NCBI RefSeq assembly: GCF_949628215.1 | Contig: NC_134288.1 | Coordinates: 7,571,682-7,635,681, forward strand | From: Phalacrocorax aristotelis | Taxonomy: Eukaryota > Chordata > Aves > Suliformes > Phalacrocoracidae | Direction of reading: 5' to 3' | DNA length: 64,000 nucleotides | Shown here: piece by piece, positions 1 through 11,292 of the stretch | How positions within the stretch are numbered: the first letter of the stretch is position 1 | Layout of the letters: every line of letters starts with the position of its first letter | The notes under the pieces: generated by a model | Databases searched by the model: none | What the model was told of the DNA's origin: nothing | What the model saw: the letters and a program-made list of their open reading frames with translations, nothing else | Position numbers and translations under genes: made by a program

Positions 1-280
1 GCATTTGGGCTGACACCGGAGTAGAAGTAACTCCCCAAAAGGACTTTAGCCATAACTTTGTATTCAAATGCTCATCTTCTTTTCCCCAGCCAGGCCTAGC
101 AGATGAACCAAAGGCCCCCAGGGCGGTGGGCAGCGATCTCACTCGGGTACCACTGCAAGTGGCTGGCCCTCCCGTGGTGCATGCGCTCCCCTGCTTGAAT
201 CGGAGCCCATCGCCCCGCATCGCCCCGCGCCGGTGGGGCTGGAGCCGCAGACTGGGGCGGGACGGGAGGTGGCGGTGCTG
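1..280. other. GC-rich left edge, no gene recognised
   Basis: Unique sequence leading into the minisatellite. GC content climbs steeply after about position 180. I see no splice-bounded coding exon of a known family. The open frames crossing this stretch stay open only because stop codons are rare in GC-rich DNA. Confidence 0.5.
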
Positions 281-1010
281 CAGCCCCGCAGCCCCCGCGG
301 CCGCGCAGCTCCGGCCCCGCAGCCCCCGGCCCCGCAGCCCCCGGGCCCCGCAGCCCCCCGCCCCGCAGCCCCCGCGGCCGCGCAGCTCCGGCCCCGCAGC
401 CCCCGGGCCCCGCAGCCCCCCGCCCCGCAGCCCCCGGGCCCCGCAGCCCCCCGCCCCGCAGCCCCCGCGGCCGCGCAGCTCCGGCCCCGCAGCCCCCGGG
501 CCCCGCAGCCCCCGGCCCCGCAGCCCCCCGCCCCGCAGCCCCCGCGGCCGCGCAGCTCCGGCCCCGCAGCCCCCGGGCCCCGCAGCCCCCCGCCCCGCAG
601 CCCCCGGCCCCGCAGCCCCCCGCCCCGCAGCCCCCGCGGCCGCGCAGCTCCGGCCCCGCAGCCCCCGGCCCCGCAGCCCCCGGGCCCCGCAGCCCCCCGC
701 CCCGCAGCCCCCGCGGCCGCGCAGCTCCGGCCCCGCAGCCCCCCGCCCCGCAGCCCCCGCGGCCCCGCAACCCCCGGCCCCGCAGCCCCCGCGGCCGCGC
801 AGCTCCGGCCCCGCAGCAGCGCACGGGCTCTGCCTCCCTCTCGTGGCCGCTCTGCTCGGGCTCGGCCGGGCGCGGGTGCGGAGCTGCGGGCCTGGCCCCG
901 CATCTCTCTCTAGCAACCCTGCCCCGGGCTCCCCGCACCGCCCCCCGGCACCGCCGCCCTGCACCCCGGCGTGCCTCCCCGGGCCCCTTCGCTGGGTGCC
1001 CACACGGGTT
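180..1010. promoter_or_regulatory. CpG-island-like block containing the minisatellite
   Basis: Strongly C- and G-rich sequence with frequent CpG dinucleotides extends beyond both edges of the minisatellite (about 180-1010). It may be a CpG island of an upstream neighbour outside the window, or simply the composition of the repeat. No adjacent coding exon supports a specific promoter, so strand and target gene are unknown. Confidence 0.35.
281..817. repeat. GC-rich higher-order minisatellite with seven NotI sites
   Basis: Tandem array of 15-16 bp units of the form CCCCGCAGCCCCCGG, arranged in a higher-order pattern. The marker GCGGCCGCGCAGCTCCGG recurs at 297, 374, 467, 544, 636, 713 and 791, so the spacings are 77, 93, 77, 92, 77 and 78 bp. 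That equals five or six basic units per higher-order copy. Each marker contains a NotI site (GCGGCCGC). The array makes several long, overlapping, low-complexity open frames (Pro/Ala/Arg on plus, Gly/Ala/Arg on minus) that are not credible proteins. Confidence 0.95.
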
Positions 1011-1813
1011 TATCATAACACTCTGCCCGCGGGGGCTGGAGGTGTGAGCAAGGCCAGCAGGCTCACAGGCAGAGATTGTTCTTTCTTGGCTCAGCACCGT
1101 TCCTGGATATTTACCTTCTGCTTTTAAGCAAAGTCTTTCTGCTGCCACTGGGGAAAAACTTTTTATAGCCAGACTTGCATCACGCCTGGGGAATGATTGG
1201 AAATGAAGCCAACTTTGCTAGAGACAGCTGTCTAAAAATTGAAGCTGTTTTCTTCCCAATAATCTGTTTTCAATTTCTTCTGCAGCCCTTGAAGCCAAGA
1301 ACAGAGCAAAACAAGAGCTCCAGGAGATCCTATAGAATATTAATTGGGTCAGGGCCCTGGATTAGATGAATTGAAACGTCTACAGAAAATTCCAGCTCGA
1401 CACAGCGAGGATCAGTTTCTCTTCAAACATTTTTTGCTTGAGCAGGAGGCTGTGCCCAGTCTGCCCTGGGGGCTTGCAGCTGCCTTTCGCCGGGGCAGCA
1501 GCCAGGCAACCCCCCCGTATGCCCCAGCAGGACCACCCCTGCTGGGAGCCAGCACTGGGGAGATGGGTGGGCACACCTGGCTGTTCCCCTTCTCCCTCCA
1601 CTGCTTCTCCCCTTCACCTGCCTTTCTGTCCCTTCCTGCTAGTTCTCCTTTTAATAGCATCCAAAGCAATAGCCCCTAGTGTTGATATTTCTGCTGGTGA
1701 TCTGTAAGCCCACTTTGGGGACCAGGACCCCACATGTGAGTGCTGTGACCATCAGTTTGGGATCAGCTAGGCCCTAGCTGGTGCCACAAGGTGGGTGATC
1801 TGGGCATACTGGG
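1011..1813. other. Intergenic sequence, nothing recognised
   Basis: Ordinary mixed-composition sequence between the GC-rich block and the first CR1 fragment. I see no coding exon, RNA gene or clear repeat. Confidence 0.5.
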
Positions 1814-2690
1814 ATCATAGAATCATAGAATGTCCTGAGCTGGAAGGGACCCACAAGAATTATCAAGTCCAGCTCCTGTCCCTGCACAGGACAGCCCCAA
1901 ATTCACACCATGTCTCTGAGGGCATCATCCAAGTGCTTCTTGAACAGCGTCAGGCTTGGTGCCGTGATGCCTCCCTGGGGAACCTGTTCCAGAGCTCCAC
2001 CACCCTCAGGGGGAAGAACCTTTTCCTAATATCCAACCTAAACCTCCCCTGGCACATCTCCCTGCCATTCCCTCGGGTCCTGACATTGGTCACCAGAGAG
2101 AAGAGATCAGCACCTGCCCCTCCTCCTCCCCTTGGGAGGACGCTGCAGACCGCGATGAGGGCTGCCCTCAGCCTCCTCTGCTCCAGGCTGAGCAGACCAA
2201 GTGGCTTTAGCTGCTCCCTCATACAGTTTCTCCTCTAAACCCTTCACCAACTTCGTGTCCCTTCTCTGGACACTCTCCAGTAGCTTTGTATTCTGAACGT
2301 ACTGTGGTGCCCAACACTGCCCACAGCACTGGAGGTGAGGCCGCCCCAGCGCGGGGCAGAGCAGGACAATCCCCTCCCTCGCCCGGCTGCGATGCAGGGC
2401 TCGATGCCCCCCAGGGCACGGTTGGCCCTCTTGGCTGCCAGGGCACGCTGCTGGCTCGTGTTCAACTTGCCGGTGACCAGAACCCCCAGGTCTCTCTCTG
2501 CAGAGCTGCTCTCCAGCCTCTCGTTCCCCAGTCCATATGTGCATGCAGGGTTGCTGTGCCCCAGGTGCAAAATCCGGCACTTGGCCTTGTTAAACTTCAT
2601 ACAGTTGGTGATTGCCCAGCTCTCTAGTTTGTCTAGATGTCTCTGCAGGGCCTCTCTGCCCTCACGAGTGTCACCAGCACAAAAAGGGAT
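1814..2690 (-). mobile_element. CR1 LINE, 3'-end fragment (reverse orientation)
   Basis: The plus strand begins with the ATCATAGAATCATAGAAT direct repeat, which is the reverse complement of the CR1 3' terminus. It then runs through the typical CR1 3' UTR and into the end of ORF2. On the minus strand the frame at about 2600-2244 reads [17 protein letters not shown] and then [19 protein letters not shown], the C-terminal part of CR1 reverse transcriptase. The reading frame is broken and the 5' part of the element is missing, so this is a dead, 5'-truncated copy. The far (5') border, about 2690, is approximate. Confidence 0.95.
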
Positions 2691-5600
2691 GGCAACCCTG
2701 AGTGGGGACCAGGGAGGAGAATTTCAGTTACTGCTCTCAGGCATGAAAATAGCTCCTTTATCACTCAAAACCACCTACAGGCAGGGATGGACCAATGCCA
2801 GGACTAAACCCTGCTGTCTGCCAGGTTTAACAGCTCCATGGGGTCTCACTGTGCCCTTCATCAGGGTGATAGATCCCCCCAGCTTTGCTTTGCAGGACAT
2901 GACACTGCAAGTGTCAGAGCCCTGAGAGCACTAATGGGCTCTAACGACCCTGACTAGCCTCACCTGGTCCCACACCCATGGGGACAGAAGCTTTATTTAA
3001 GCTCAGCCCAGGGCATTAGGCTTTTCCTGAGCTATGCTGGATGAGTGCTGGGTTCCAGCTCAGCTACAGCCAGTGCTTGGCTATAGGGCCCTTGGTTCTG
3101 ACCTTAACCTGCTCACTGCCTTCCTGGCTTAGCGGTAGCCCTGCCCCACTACTATGGACCTGCCTGGTGCTCCTGGACCTGATTCTAGCCCTGATGGGTA
3201 GACTGGCTTCCCAGCTTGACTTGAGACCTGCCTCATCACTGTAATATTGCTTTATGATCTGTGCTGTTGGTTGGACCTGACTGCCACCAGTGGGTCTGTG
3301 CTGTTCCCCTTGCTGGCCTAACACCTGGATTTGGGCACAGATCCAAATGTCTGGCCTGGACTGGGATGGAGGTGAAGGTACGGGACAGCAGTGGGCTCTT
3401 TAGCCCTGGTCCACAGGTGCTGCTGATTCGACCAGGGACAATCTGCAGCTCTGGTATTGCTGTGCTACAGCCTGAGCAGGATGGCAGAGCCTGTACTAGT
3501 GAAATAACATTAGATCCCTGATATGCTGGGGTTTCAGATGGAGGGGTTGCCCTCTCCTTGTGGTGCTGACGGGCTCTGCAAGCAGCACCCCCCCCGTGTG
3601 GCCTGTCTCATGCGGTGGGTCCCACACCCCTGCAGCAGCTGACCAGCCCTGCTCCAACTCTTCTTGCCCCAGTCCCACTGTGAATCACAGTGTGGTGAAG
3701 GGCTGAGAGCTTGGTTAAAACCCCTGAAGGAGCACAAAGCTGATCCTGTGGATCGCTGGGGCAGGAGGCAGGTTCTAGGTGGTGGCACCCTGTGCAGAAG
3801 CGAGATGTGGTATTGGGTTCAGCAGGAGCTGGGAACTCCCAAATCCCCTTGGACCCTGCCTGCCCTGGACAGGGGAGCTGTGCTGTGGGCTGGGGAGGTC
3901 AGGGTTTTCCTCCTGTGACAGCATCCTGCTCATGAACTGAGGCTGTGGTATTAGAAAGAGTCTGAGGGGGGCAATGTTACGCTGCTGTTTTCTGCTGCTC
4001 AGTCCCAACCAAAGTACCTCTAAAAAAGTTGGATTTGGCAAAAGTGTTCTCTGGTTCTGCTCCCTTTTCACCATTGCAGTGAAGATGGGGATGCATAGTG
4101 CTGACCTGCGGCATTGCAGCCCTTCTGAGAAATGCTGTCCTCAGTTGCCTCCTGTCCTTTTGTGGCTTTGGTGGCAGCGTTTGGCCCAGTGCTTGTAATC
4201 TAATTACCTGGCTTATGCTGGGGGCTGGAGGGCAGCTCAGCCACCCCAGTGCAACATGCAGCTAAACCCTGAGCATGCAGAATCTCCTCTGGGACTGGAG
4301 AACCTTGCTCCTGCTGGTCACAGCTGCCAGGTGTGTGTACACCACCCTGACCCGGCGTTTCGTTTCGTTTGGGATCCTTGTCAATTTCCCCAATGCAGTG
4401 ACTCTGCAACTTTTAGACAGTACTTGCCCATGAGACAGGGTGTGAAACCTGATCTAGCTCCTTCACAGCTGCAGTGGTCTGTAAGGATGGAAATCTGCTC
4501 CCAGCACAGCCCTGGATAATGTGAGGAATAGCTGGGGAAGCACCATGGGTTTGGGGCTGCAGAGCTTTGCATACGTGTAAAACTGCACAAGCCTTGGCTC
4601 TCTGGGCCCTGCCTTGCAGAGATAAAATCAGAGGTGTCAGCCCATGTGTATCCTGGTCCTCGTTCAAAAAGTGGATTTGAATAGAGACACGGGTTAGCGG
4701 GCCACATCTGGGCTTATGCTTATACCTGGGAGCTGTATCTGTGTTGCTTTGCTCAATGACCCCCCCGCAAGAGCAGGGCAGCCCACTCGGTGCTGAACTT
4801 CCTCAAGAGAAGTGTGACAGGAAGGGGTGTGCGGGGAAGTCATTCCACATGGGGCTTGGCACGCTTCCCTCTGCTACTCCTTGGCAGGTCCCAGTGCAAC
4901 AGGCTGTACTGCTGGCTCAGGATGCTCTGAGCCAGGCCCAGAAGGGCTAGTCCAGCTCTGCAGGAGAGGTAAGGTAGGTCTGAGTGGGGCATTGGGATCA
5001 TGTTCCAGCCCCAGCCTAGACACTGTGCTGTTGCTCCTGTGGAGGTTTTGGTCTGTAGGTGAGCTATGCCTTTTGGGATGGTGCTAAAAAGTTTCAGAAG
5101 TACGTTGTGCCAGGCCGAGCTGAATCTGGGTGCAAATCTTTGTCTCTGGTGCATGGTGTCTACAAGGAGGGCAGCGACTCAGCAGGGCGAGAAGGTGGTG
5201 AGGATGGCTCTGCCCTGCCTCACCCCTTGGTTCCTCTGAGTGTTCATGAGAGGCTTTGCTCAAGGTGGCAGAGCTGCAGTGCTGAGTCCCAGCTGTTACA
5301 CCCAGTGCCTTGAATAGGGGATGTATTTAAGGAACAACATAACAGAGGGATGTGTCCCATCAATGAATCCACCTCCTTATTGCTGGGAACTGGGCACTGG
5401 GACCTGCCCCAATGTGGTGTGGAGACCTCCTGGGACCTGCTGGAGCATGCCTAGTTCACATTCCACTCTTCACTCTGGGTTTCCCTTTGTGAAAATCGGG
5501 ACCAGGGCAGGGAGGGACTGCTGTGTGCCTGGGCTGGGCTCCCCCAGGGTGCAGGAACCAGGAGGGTCTCCTGTCCCACATGGTGGAGGTCTCTGCCTGG

Positions 5601-8600
5601 GTCACTGCCCAGTGAGGCAGGAGCAAGGACCTCTCACAATCCCAACCAGCTACTGGTAGGAAGGTGGCTCCAGTCCTGCAAGGAGCATCAGGTTCAGTAA
5701 TTCCCTGGCTGTAAAGCCTTCCTCCAGTGCCTGAGGCATCATCTATTGTGGTGAAGGTGGTAGGTTTCTTCCAGCATGCTTGGCCAGTGAAGCGTTTTAC
5801 CCACCTACCCCTTTACCTCCTGGCCTCCTCAGGGTGATCTTGGCTGCTAATATTGTTGGCCTCACTCTGAGAAGAGGTCACATCCCCGTGAGGTTTCTGT
5901 CTTAGCTCCTGCAGCTGATTCAGACTTTTCTCAGCTCTTTCCATTGGCAGTGCTGGCACAAGAGGGACAGGGCCACATCTTTTCACAGGGTGGAGTCGGC
6001 TCCTTCTCTTTACCCACAGGAGGAATGAAAGGGCAGCAGGAACCGGAGGGCCCAGGAGGAGACGAGCTGTCTGCATCTCACCTTCTTGGCAGGGCAACGT
6101 GAACCCTGCTTCTGTTTGTGGTGACACTACCCTTGGTCTTGAACTTGTACACTTGACTTTAATACTGCGAAACAGGTTGACAAAGTGGGTAGGGCAGAGG
6201 GAAGGCTGGTGCTCCTGCCAAGGCAAAGCTGCCCCATGCTGCGGGGATTGTGTGCTCCTCTCGCCTGTGGGCACTGGGTTCATCTGCACCCTGTGATCTA
6301 AAGAGCTGTGAGAGAGTGGGGCTGCCTTTATCCTTGGGTAACCCACAAGGCTGGGCTTTGAAGGCATTTCTAGGTCTGAAATGCTTCCAGATCCAGACCA
6401 CTGCTCTGCTTCATGACCCAAAGCAGTAGCACTGTGTTTCTCTGCCTCTTTTCTGCTCTATCACCTTTAAAGTTGTCCTATACCAATGACCTGTGGGCCC
6501 TGGAGCAGTCTGATGTCCCCATAGTTCAATTCAAACATCCCTTCTGGTCCAGGAGACATTCAGAATAAGTTGGAATACATTAACATGGCTGGATGCTCAG
6601 TGTGAATTGGCCCTCCGTGTTACAGTCTTAATCCAGTTAGGGGATCAGAGTGGCAGGCTTGCAGAGGCACATGTGGTTCTGCTGGTGGCTGCACCCTGGG
6701 ATGTGCTCGTGTGCCTGGAGGCCTGTGCTGGGCATGTTGTCATCAGCTGGGTGTGCATTTCTGTGCTGCTCAAACATGCACCGAATTGGGAAAATTCAAC
6801 CTGTTTACAGGATAGCCTCATCTGTTCCCTAGGGCACCTCTTGGTACCTCCCTAACCAGAGGCTAATAGGTCTTTTCTATTTGCAGACTAGTGTTGCATT
6901 TAGTGGTGTGAGGGTTGTGGTTTCCTTGGGAGCAGAGCCATGTGGGAGCCCCCAGCAAGGTCTGACTGGTGGCAGCTTTCGGGTGTACCTGAGTAGCCAT
7001 CAGCTCTCCAAGGGGCTGCTTGGTGGCACCCTGTGGTTGCCTCAATGCTCTTGGAGCTGCAGTTGCATGAATAGCCTTAGGAAAATCCTGTCACCCACTC
7101 CCTGCTGATGGAGAGCTGGGGGCAAGCCTGCCTGGGACCGTGATGCAGTGCCGGAGCTGCTTGTGCTTTCAGAGGCCAATGTAGGGTCTGCTTCCAGCTC
7201 CTTTGAGAGCAGAGGGGAAATGAAATCCCTTTGGGGGTTGGTTCCTCAGCTGGGTTTTTGCCTTTCCAATTGACTGTAGAGTCCTGTGATCCCCAGCAGG
7301 AACCAAGCAGGATGCAGCTGAGTTCCCACCAGTAACTCTAGCTTGGGGACTGGTGGTGGCTTGCCCTGGGGCAAAGGTTTTCCCTGCCCTGCCGGGAAGC
7401 TGCAGAAGTTAAATGGGAAATGCTGAGATAAGTTTGGGCTTTGTCTCAAAATCAAAAATTTTGTGGAAGCAATGAATGTTTGGGCTGAGAGCACCTGCTC
7501 TTGCAAAAACAACCAGTATAGTGTATGTTGTGTTTATATAGGACATAAGAATTTATAATCCCTTACTGGTAGAATAAACCTAAACACTTACAATGGACTG
7601 TAGTGTGACATTCTTTGGTATCTGATGTACAAACAAACAAACAAAAAAAATCCACCAAACCTCCAAAACCAAACAGAGAAGTGCTTTTTTTTTCCTTGAA
7701 AATCTAAGCCCGGCATAAGCATGCTTTTTAGTATTTTTGGAAAGTTGTTTGTGGGTGTCAGCAACCCTGACACACAGCTGGAAATAAGCATTGGAATATC
7801 TTCCAAGATCAGTTTTATGTGTACTTTTCTGTCTGGGATTTTCCAAAAAATACAAGCAATAAATCAACAGCAGAGACCATAGCCGTGGGTAGGCTCTGCA
7901 GATGGCAGTCACTTCCCCAAGGGAGGGCCTCAGAGCATCCTTATGTAGCGCCTCATGCTTGGCCAGACCACCCCAAGCATAAGATGTGTCCCTGACCTTC
8001 TTATCCTCCCTGCTAGCCTTTGGTGGCTTTTGCATGTGGTAATGCAGCCTGGGATGCCTCTTGCATCTCCCAGCCCTGTTAGTGTGTGCACTGATCCCTC
8101 ACCCTGACTTCAGCAGCCCTGGGGAAGCAGCAGAGCTGATGTTCCTGCAGCTGCACAGATGTGCATCCTCCTGCCTGGGACTGCTGCCTCCTTCTGTCTG
8201 CACAGGTCAGGAGAGGCTCTGAACTTGGGGCAGCGATGTGACCCAAGTGAACAAAGTCACACTGGGGCCCTTCATAACCGTGTTTTCCCCCCAAGCTGTG
8301 TTTTGTTTTCTATTCCTGGGAACTGTGTGTCATGCTGAAGGGGCAGAGGGGTTTGGTCTCTTCTCCACTTCAGAAGCACTGCTCCTTGAAGCTGAACCCA
8401 GCACAGGGCTGTCTGTCTTTACATGTAGACTTAAAGGTATGACCAAAATGGAAGGGAAAGCAAATGAGGTCTGAAGTATTGGGCTGACACAAATGCCCAA
8501 GCAAGGGTTTGGATGGAACAGGGGTCCCTGTCTGTGCCATTCTGGCTTCCTGGGTGGGAAGTCACCATCAACCATTAAATAACAGACTCTTGTTCTTGAG

Positions 8601-10980
8601 CCTTCTGGCTGCAGAGGTTTGGTGTCATCTGTAGGAAAACATTAATTTAATATCAACAGTATGGCAGTTGTCACAACCACCTGACTAAGCCAGTGGTAAA
8701 GATCGATAAAGTGGATCAGGGTCAGGTCAATTAAAATCAGCCCAACCCCAAGCCTTATTTCTAAGGCTCTGCAATACCGTTGTGTGCAATGAATGCACTA
8801 TGTGGTCCTGGTGTTGACACTCCTGGAAAGAGCTGAGTCTGCAGTCCACATGTGTTTGCTAAGCAGAAAAAACCCCATCAAAAACCCCTTACTGCACCAT
8901 TCTCTGTCAATGGGGCTAGTTCAGCTCCATTTGCTTCTTTCTGACCTTATTAACAACTCTTCTCCCAGCAGAAAATTACCCACATGCTATTTTTACCTTG
9001 CAATTTTCTTTAATCGCAAATAAAGGCTCTAAGTGACTGCTGTCCTCCCAGTGTGGATGACACATCGAGCAAGACTGTGCCCATGGAAGACCATTAGACA
9101 GTACCATGTATTCACACTGGGACCATTTATGCTATAGTTGCTTTGAAGCAGAAGTCAGATCTCAAACGTGTGATGCTGTGGGACATTCTCCAGGCAAAAT
9201 AGATGCTTTTCAAGTGGCTGCTGAAAAAGCCTGTGATGTGGTGGTGAAATGGCCCTTGTGAGCCAGAGCTTACCTTGCCCAGGGACAGTTTAACACCCAG
9301 TTGCTAATTTGCACACTCAAGCATTTTATTTCTGCTGAGACCCTCTGTATGCATGCAGAAGAGTTTTACCCAGATTCAGTGCTCGCAAAGCTTTGGGAGC
9401 CTGTCACCTTTTGATGACTCCAGAAATCACGAGTTTTAGTGCAGAAAATACCTGCTGCTTATTCCGACTGGTTTCCCATGGGCCTGGCATGGTGCTGCTC
9501 CATCCCACAGGCTCCTGAAAGCCCTGAGCAGCGCTGGCACTGTGCTTGGCAGCTAACAGTTACTTTCCCCTGCCAGTCACTATTTTGTAAAGAATATTTT
9601 TGCCAGTTAACTGTGGCTAATGTGCTTTCATCTCTACATTATGGACACAGTCAAGGCATCTCTAAAAGGTGGTACTTAATGAAAGAGAACATGTTGATGA
9701 ATTTGCCTCCCCAGCCAAGCTGTGTGCTTTTCCCACGGGCTCCGCTGCAGTGCACATACCCAAATGACCTTGGGATTCGAGCTGAAAAACTGCTGTTTTC
9801 TCAATGATTACTTGGCTTTGCAGCAGAAATTCCATCACTGCTCTCATGGCAAAGCTGGGGAGGAGTGACAAGGGGTGCTGGTGACATTTCCCTGTGGAGG
9901 AACGAGTGCAGCATGTTTCGTATTGACTAAGCAACGCTTGGCACCAGGTTGCAGCCCCCACCTTCAGGGCTGCTCGCTCCCTTGGGCTGTTTCGTGCCAC
10001 CTTGCTGGGGTGATAGTGTGGCTGTGACAGCGCAGGGCTGGAGGAGCGCCCAGCCCTCCTGTTCCTGCAGGCAGGGCTTCAGTGTAGCTAATTCCCCACT
10101 GCCAGCTTCCACAAACAGTGTCGCTCTGGTGTAAACACAGCTGGGGAAATAGAAGAGGAGACTTTATTTTCGAACGATTTGTAGTAGCATTCACACCACA
10201 GCCCCAAGTGCTTTCTCTGCTCACATGCCAGAGGAATAATAAAATAATATTTTACATTGATACAGTGGTTTTCATTTCCAAGGATCCCCGCAGACCTGGC
10301 CTGTGCTCTGGGGATGGCCTCACCTGGGCAGGTGACCTCCAGTCATGCAGAACAAAACTGTGGTCCTTGGCTCTGCAGTGATTTTGGAAACATCTTTGGA
10401 AACAGCTTGGATCTCATCTCACCCAGGGCTGCAGGAGGACCCGAGGGATGTTCCTCAAAGCTGACTCCGGTGAGTGGTTCCACCTTGCAGATTTGCCTGT
10501 AGGTAAATGGGTGTGACTTTTGTGGGTGCTTCAAGACTGGAGTGGCTGGAAGTTCTGCTTTCTCCAGTACCACAGAAGCCATGCTCAGTGGGGAGGAGCA
10601 GGACTTTCTGCCCCACTGTCTCTCAGCGACATGGGCTGCCAATTGCTTCACCTAGGGGAGAGGAAGGCAGGAGGCAGAGGAGCAGAGTAAAACGTGGCTA
10701 GGTCACTAAAAATAAGAAATGAAACGCTGAGCGTGAGTTTGCAGGAGCTGAAAGCAGGTGTACGATGGACCAAACTAGCCCAAAAAGCCATCAGACAAAA
10801 CAAGCGAGTCACCGAGCAGCAGCTTTATGAGCAGGAAAGGGGGTGAGGGCTGCTTGCTCTGAAGCTGAACAGTTAAGTCCTTTCTAGGTTAAAAAAAATA
10901 TTGTTGCGTTGGCTTAGGACTGCAATCAAAGCTGGAGAGAGCATTCCAGTCCTACGAGCTAAGCTGTTGTTTTATCGCGT
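2691..10980. other. Intergenic stretch upstream of ADA
   Basis: About 8.3 kb with no coding exon, RNA gene or recognisable transposon. Open frames here, including a 202-codon minus-strand frame at 5813-6421, show no family motif and no splice context. An A-rich AAAC-type simple run lies near 7628-7652. In mammals the next genes on this side of ADA are CCN5 and KCNK15; I looked for their cysteine-rich and channel motifs and found none. Confidence 0.5.
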
Positions 10981-10989
10981 TATATTTTC

Positions 10990-11256
10990 CTTTTATGTTA
11001 CCCGGGAGGAGGAGGAGGAGGAGGAGGGACTCCGCCCGGGCTTTTGGCTCCTGAAGAAAACTGGAGCGGAGGTGGGGGCGCATTACCGGGCGGGATCTCG
11101 GGAACTCGGGGTGGCAGCAGGTGGCCGCGGTGCTCGGCGCTGCGCAGGGGCGGGGCGGGGCCGGCAGGGGGCGTGGCCGGCGGGGGCGTGGCCGGCAGGG
11201 GGCGGGGCGGCAGGGGCAAAGGCAGGGGCGACGGCAGCGGCATCGGCAGCAGCATC
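10990..11256 (+). promoter_or_regulatory. ADA: ADA CpG-island promoter and 5' UTR
   Basis: GC- and CpG-rich sequence that continues past exon 1 to about 11760. The segment 11146-11216, 40-110 bp before the start codon, is packed with GC boxes (GGGGCGGGG at 11147 and again near 11200) and GGGCGTGG motifs in a short repeating pattern. No canonical TATA box is visible close to the likely transcription start. This fits the Sp1-driven, GC-rich promoter known for mammalian ADA. The exact start site cannot be placed from sequence alone. Confidence 0.75.
11005..11027. repeat. (GGA)n microsatellite
   Basis: Seven or so GGA units, purine-only on the plus strand, at the upstream edge of the ADA CpG island. 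Confidence 0.9.
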
Positions 11257-11292
11257 ATGGAGCAGAGGTTGCGTGTCTTCGGGGACCCCAAG
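11257..11292 (+). CDS. ADA: ADA coding exon 1
   Basis: Encodes [12 protein letters not shown] and ends AAG|GTGAGG in phase 0. The final Pro-Lys matches the end of exon 1 in mammalian ADA, while the rest of the N-terminus is divergent. It lies in the CpG island directly after the GC-box array. Confidence 0.9.

Noticed and set aside
96-1148. Four overlapping 226-350 codon open frames on both strands
   Set aside because: All are low-complexity Pro/Ala/Arg or Gly/Ala/Arg translations of the minisatellite. Stops are rare because of GC content, and no domain or splice context is present.
5813-6421. 202-codon minus-strand open frame
   Set aside because: No recognisable domain, no nearby splice partners or promoter, and amino-acid content like translated non-coding DNA. 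Its length alone is not strong evidence in 64 kb.
2691-10980. CCN5 or KCNK15 (mammalian neighbours of ADA) in the upstream interval
   Set aside because: No cysteine-rich IGFBP/VWC-type exons and no two-pore channel signature were found on either strand.
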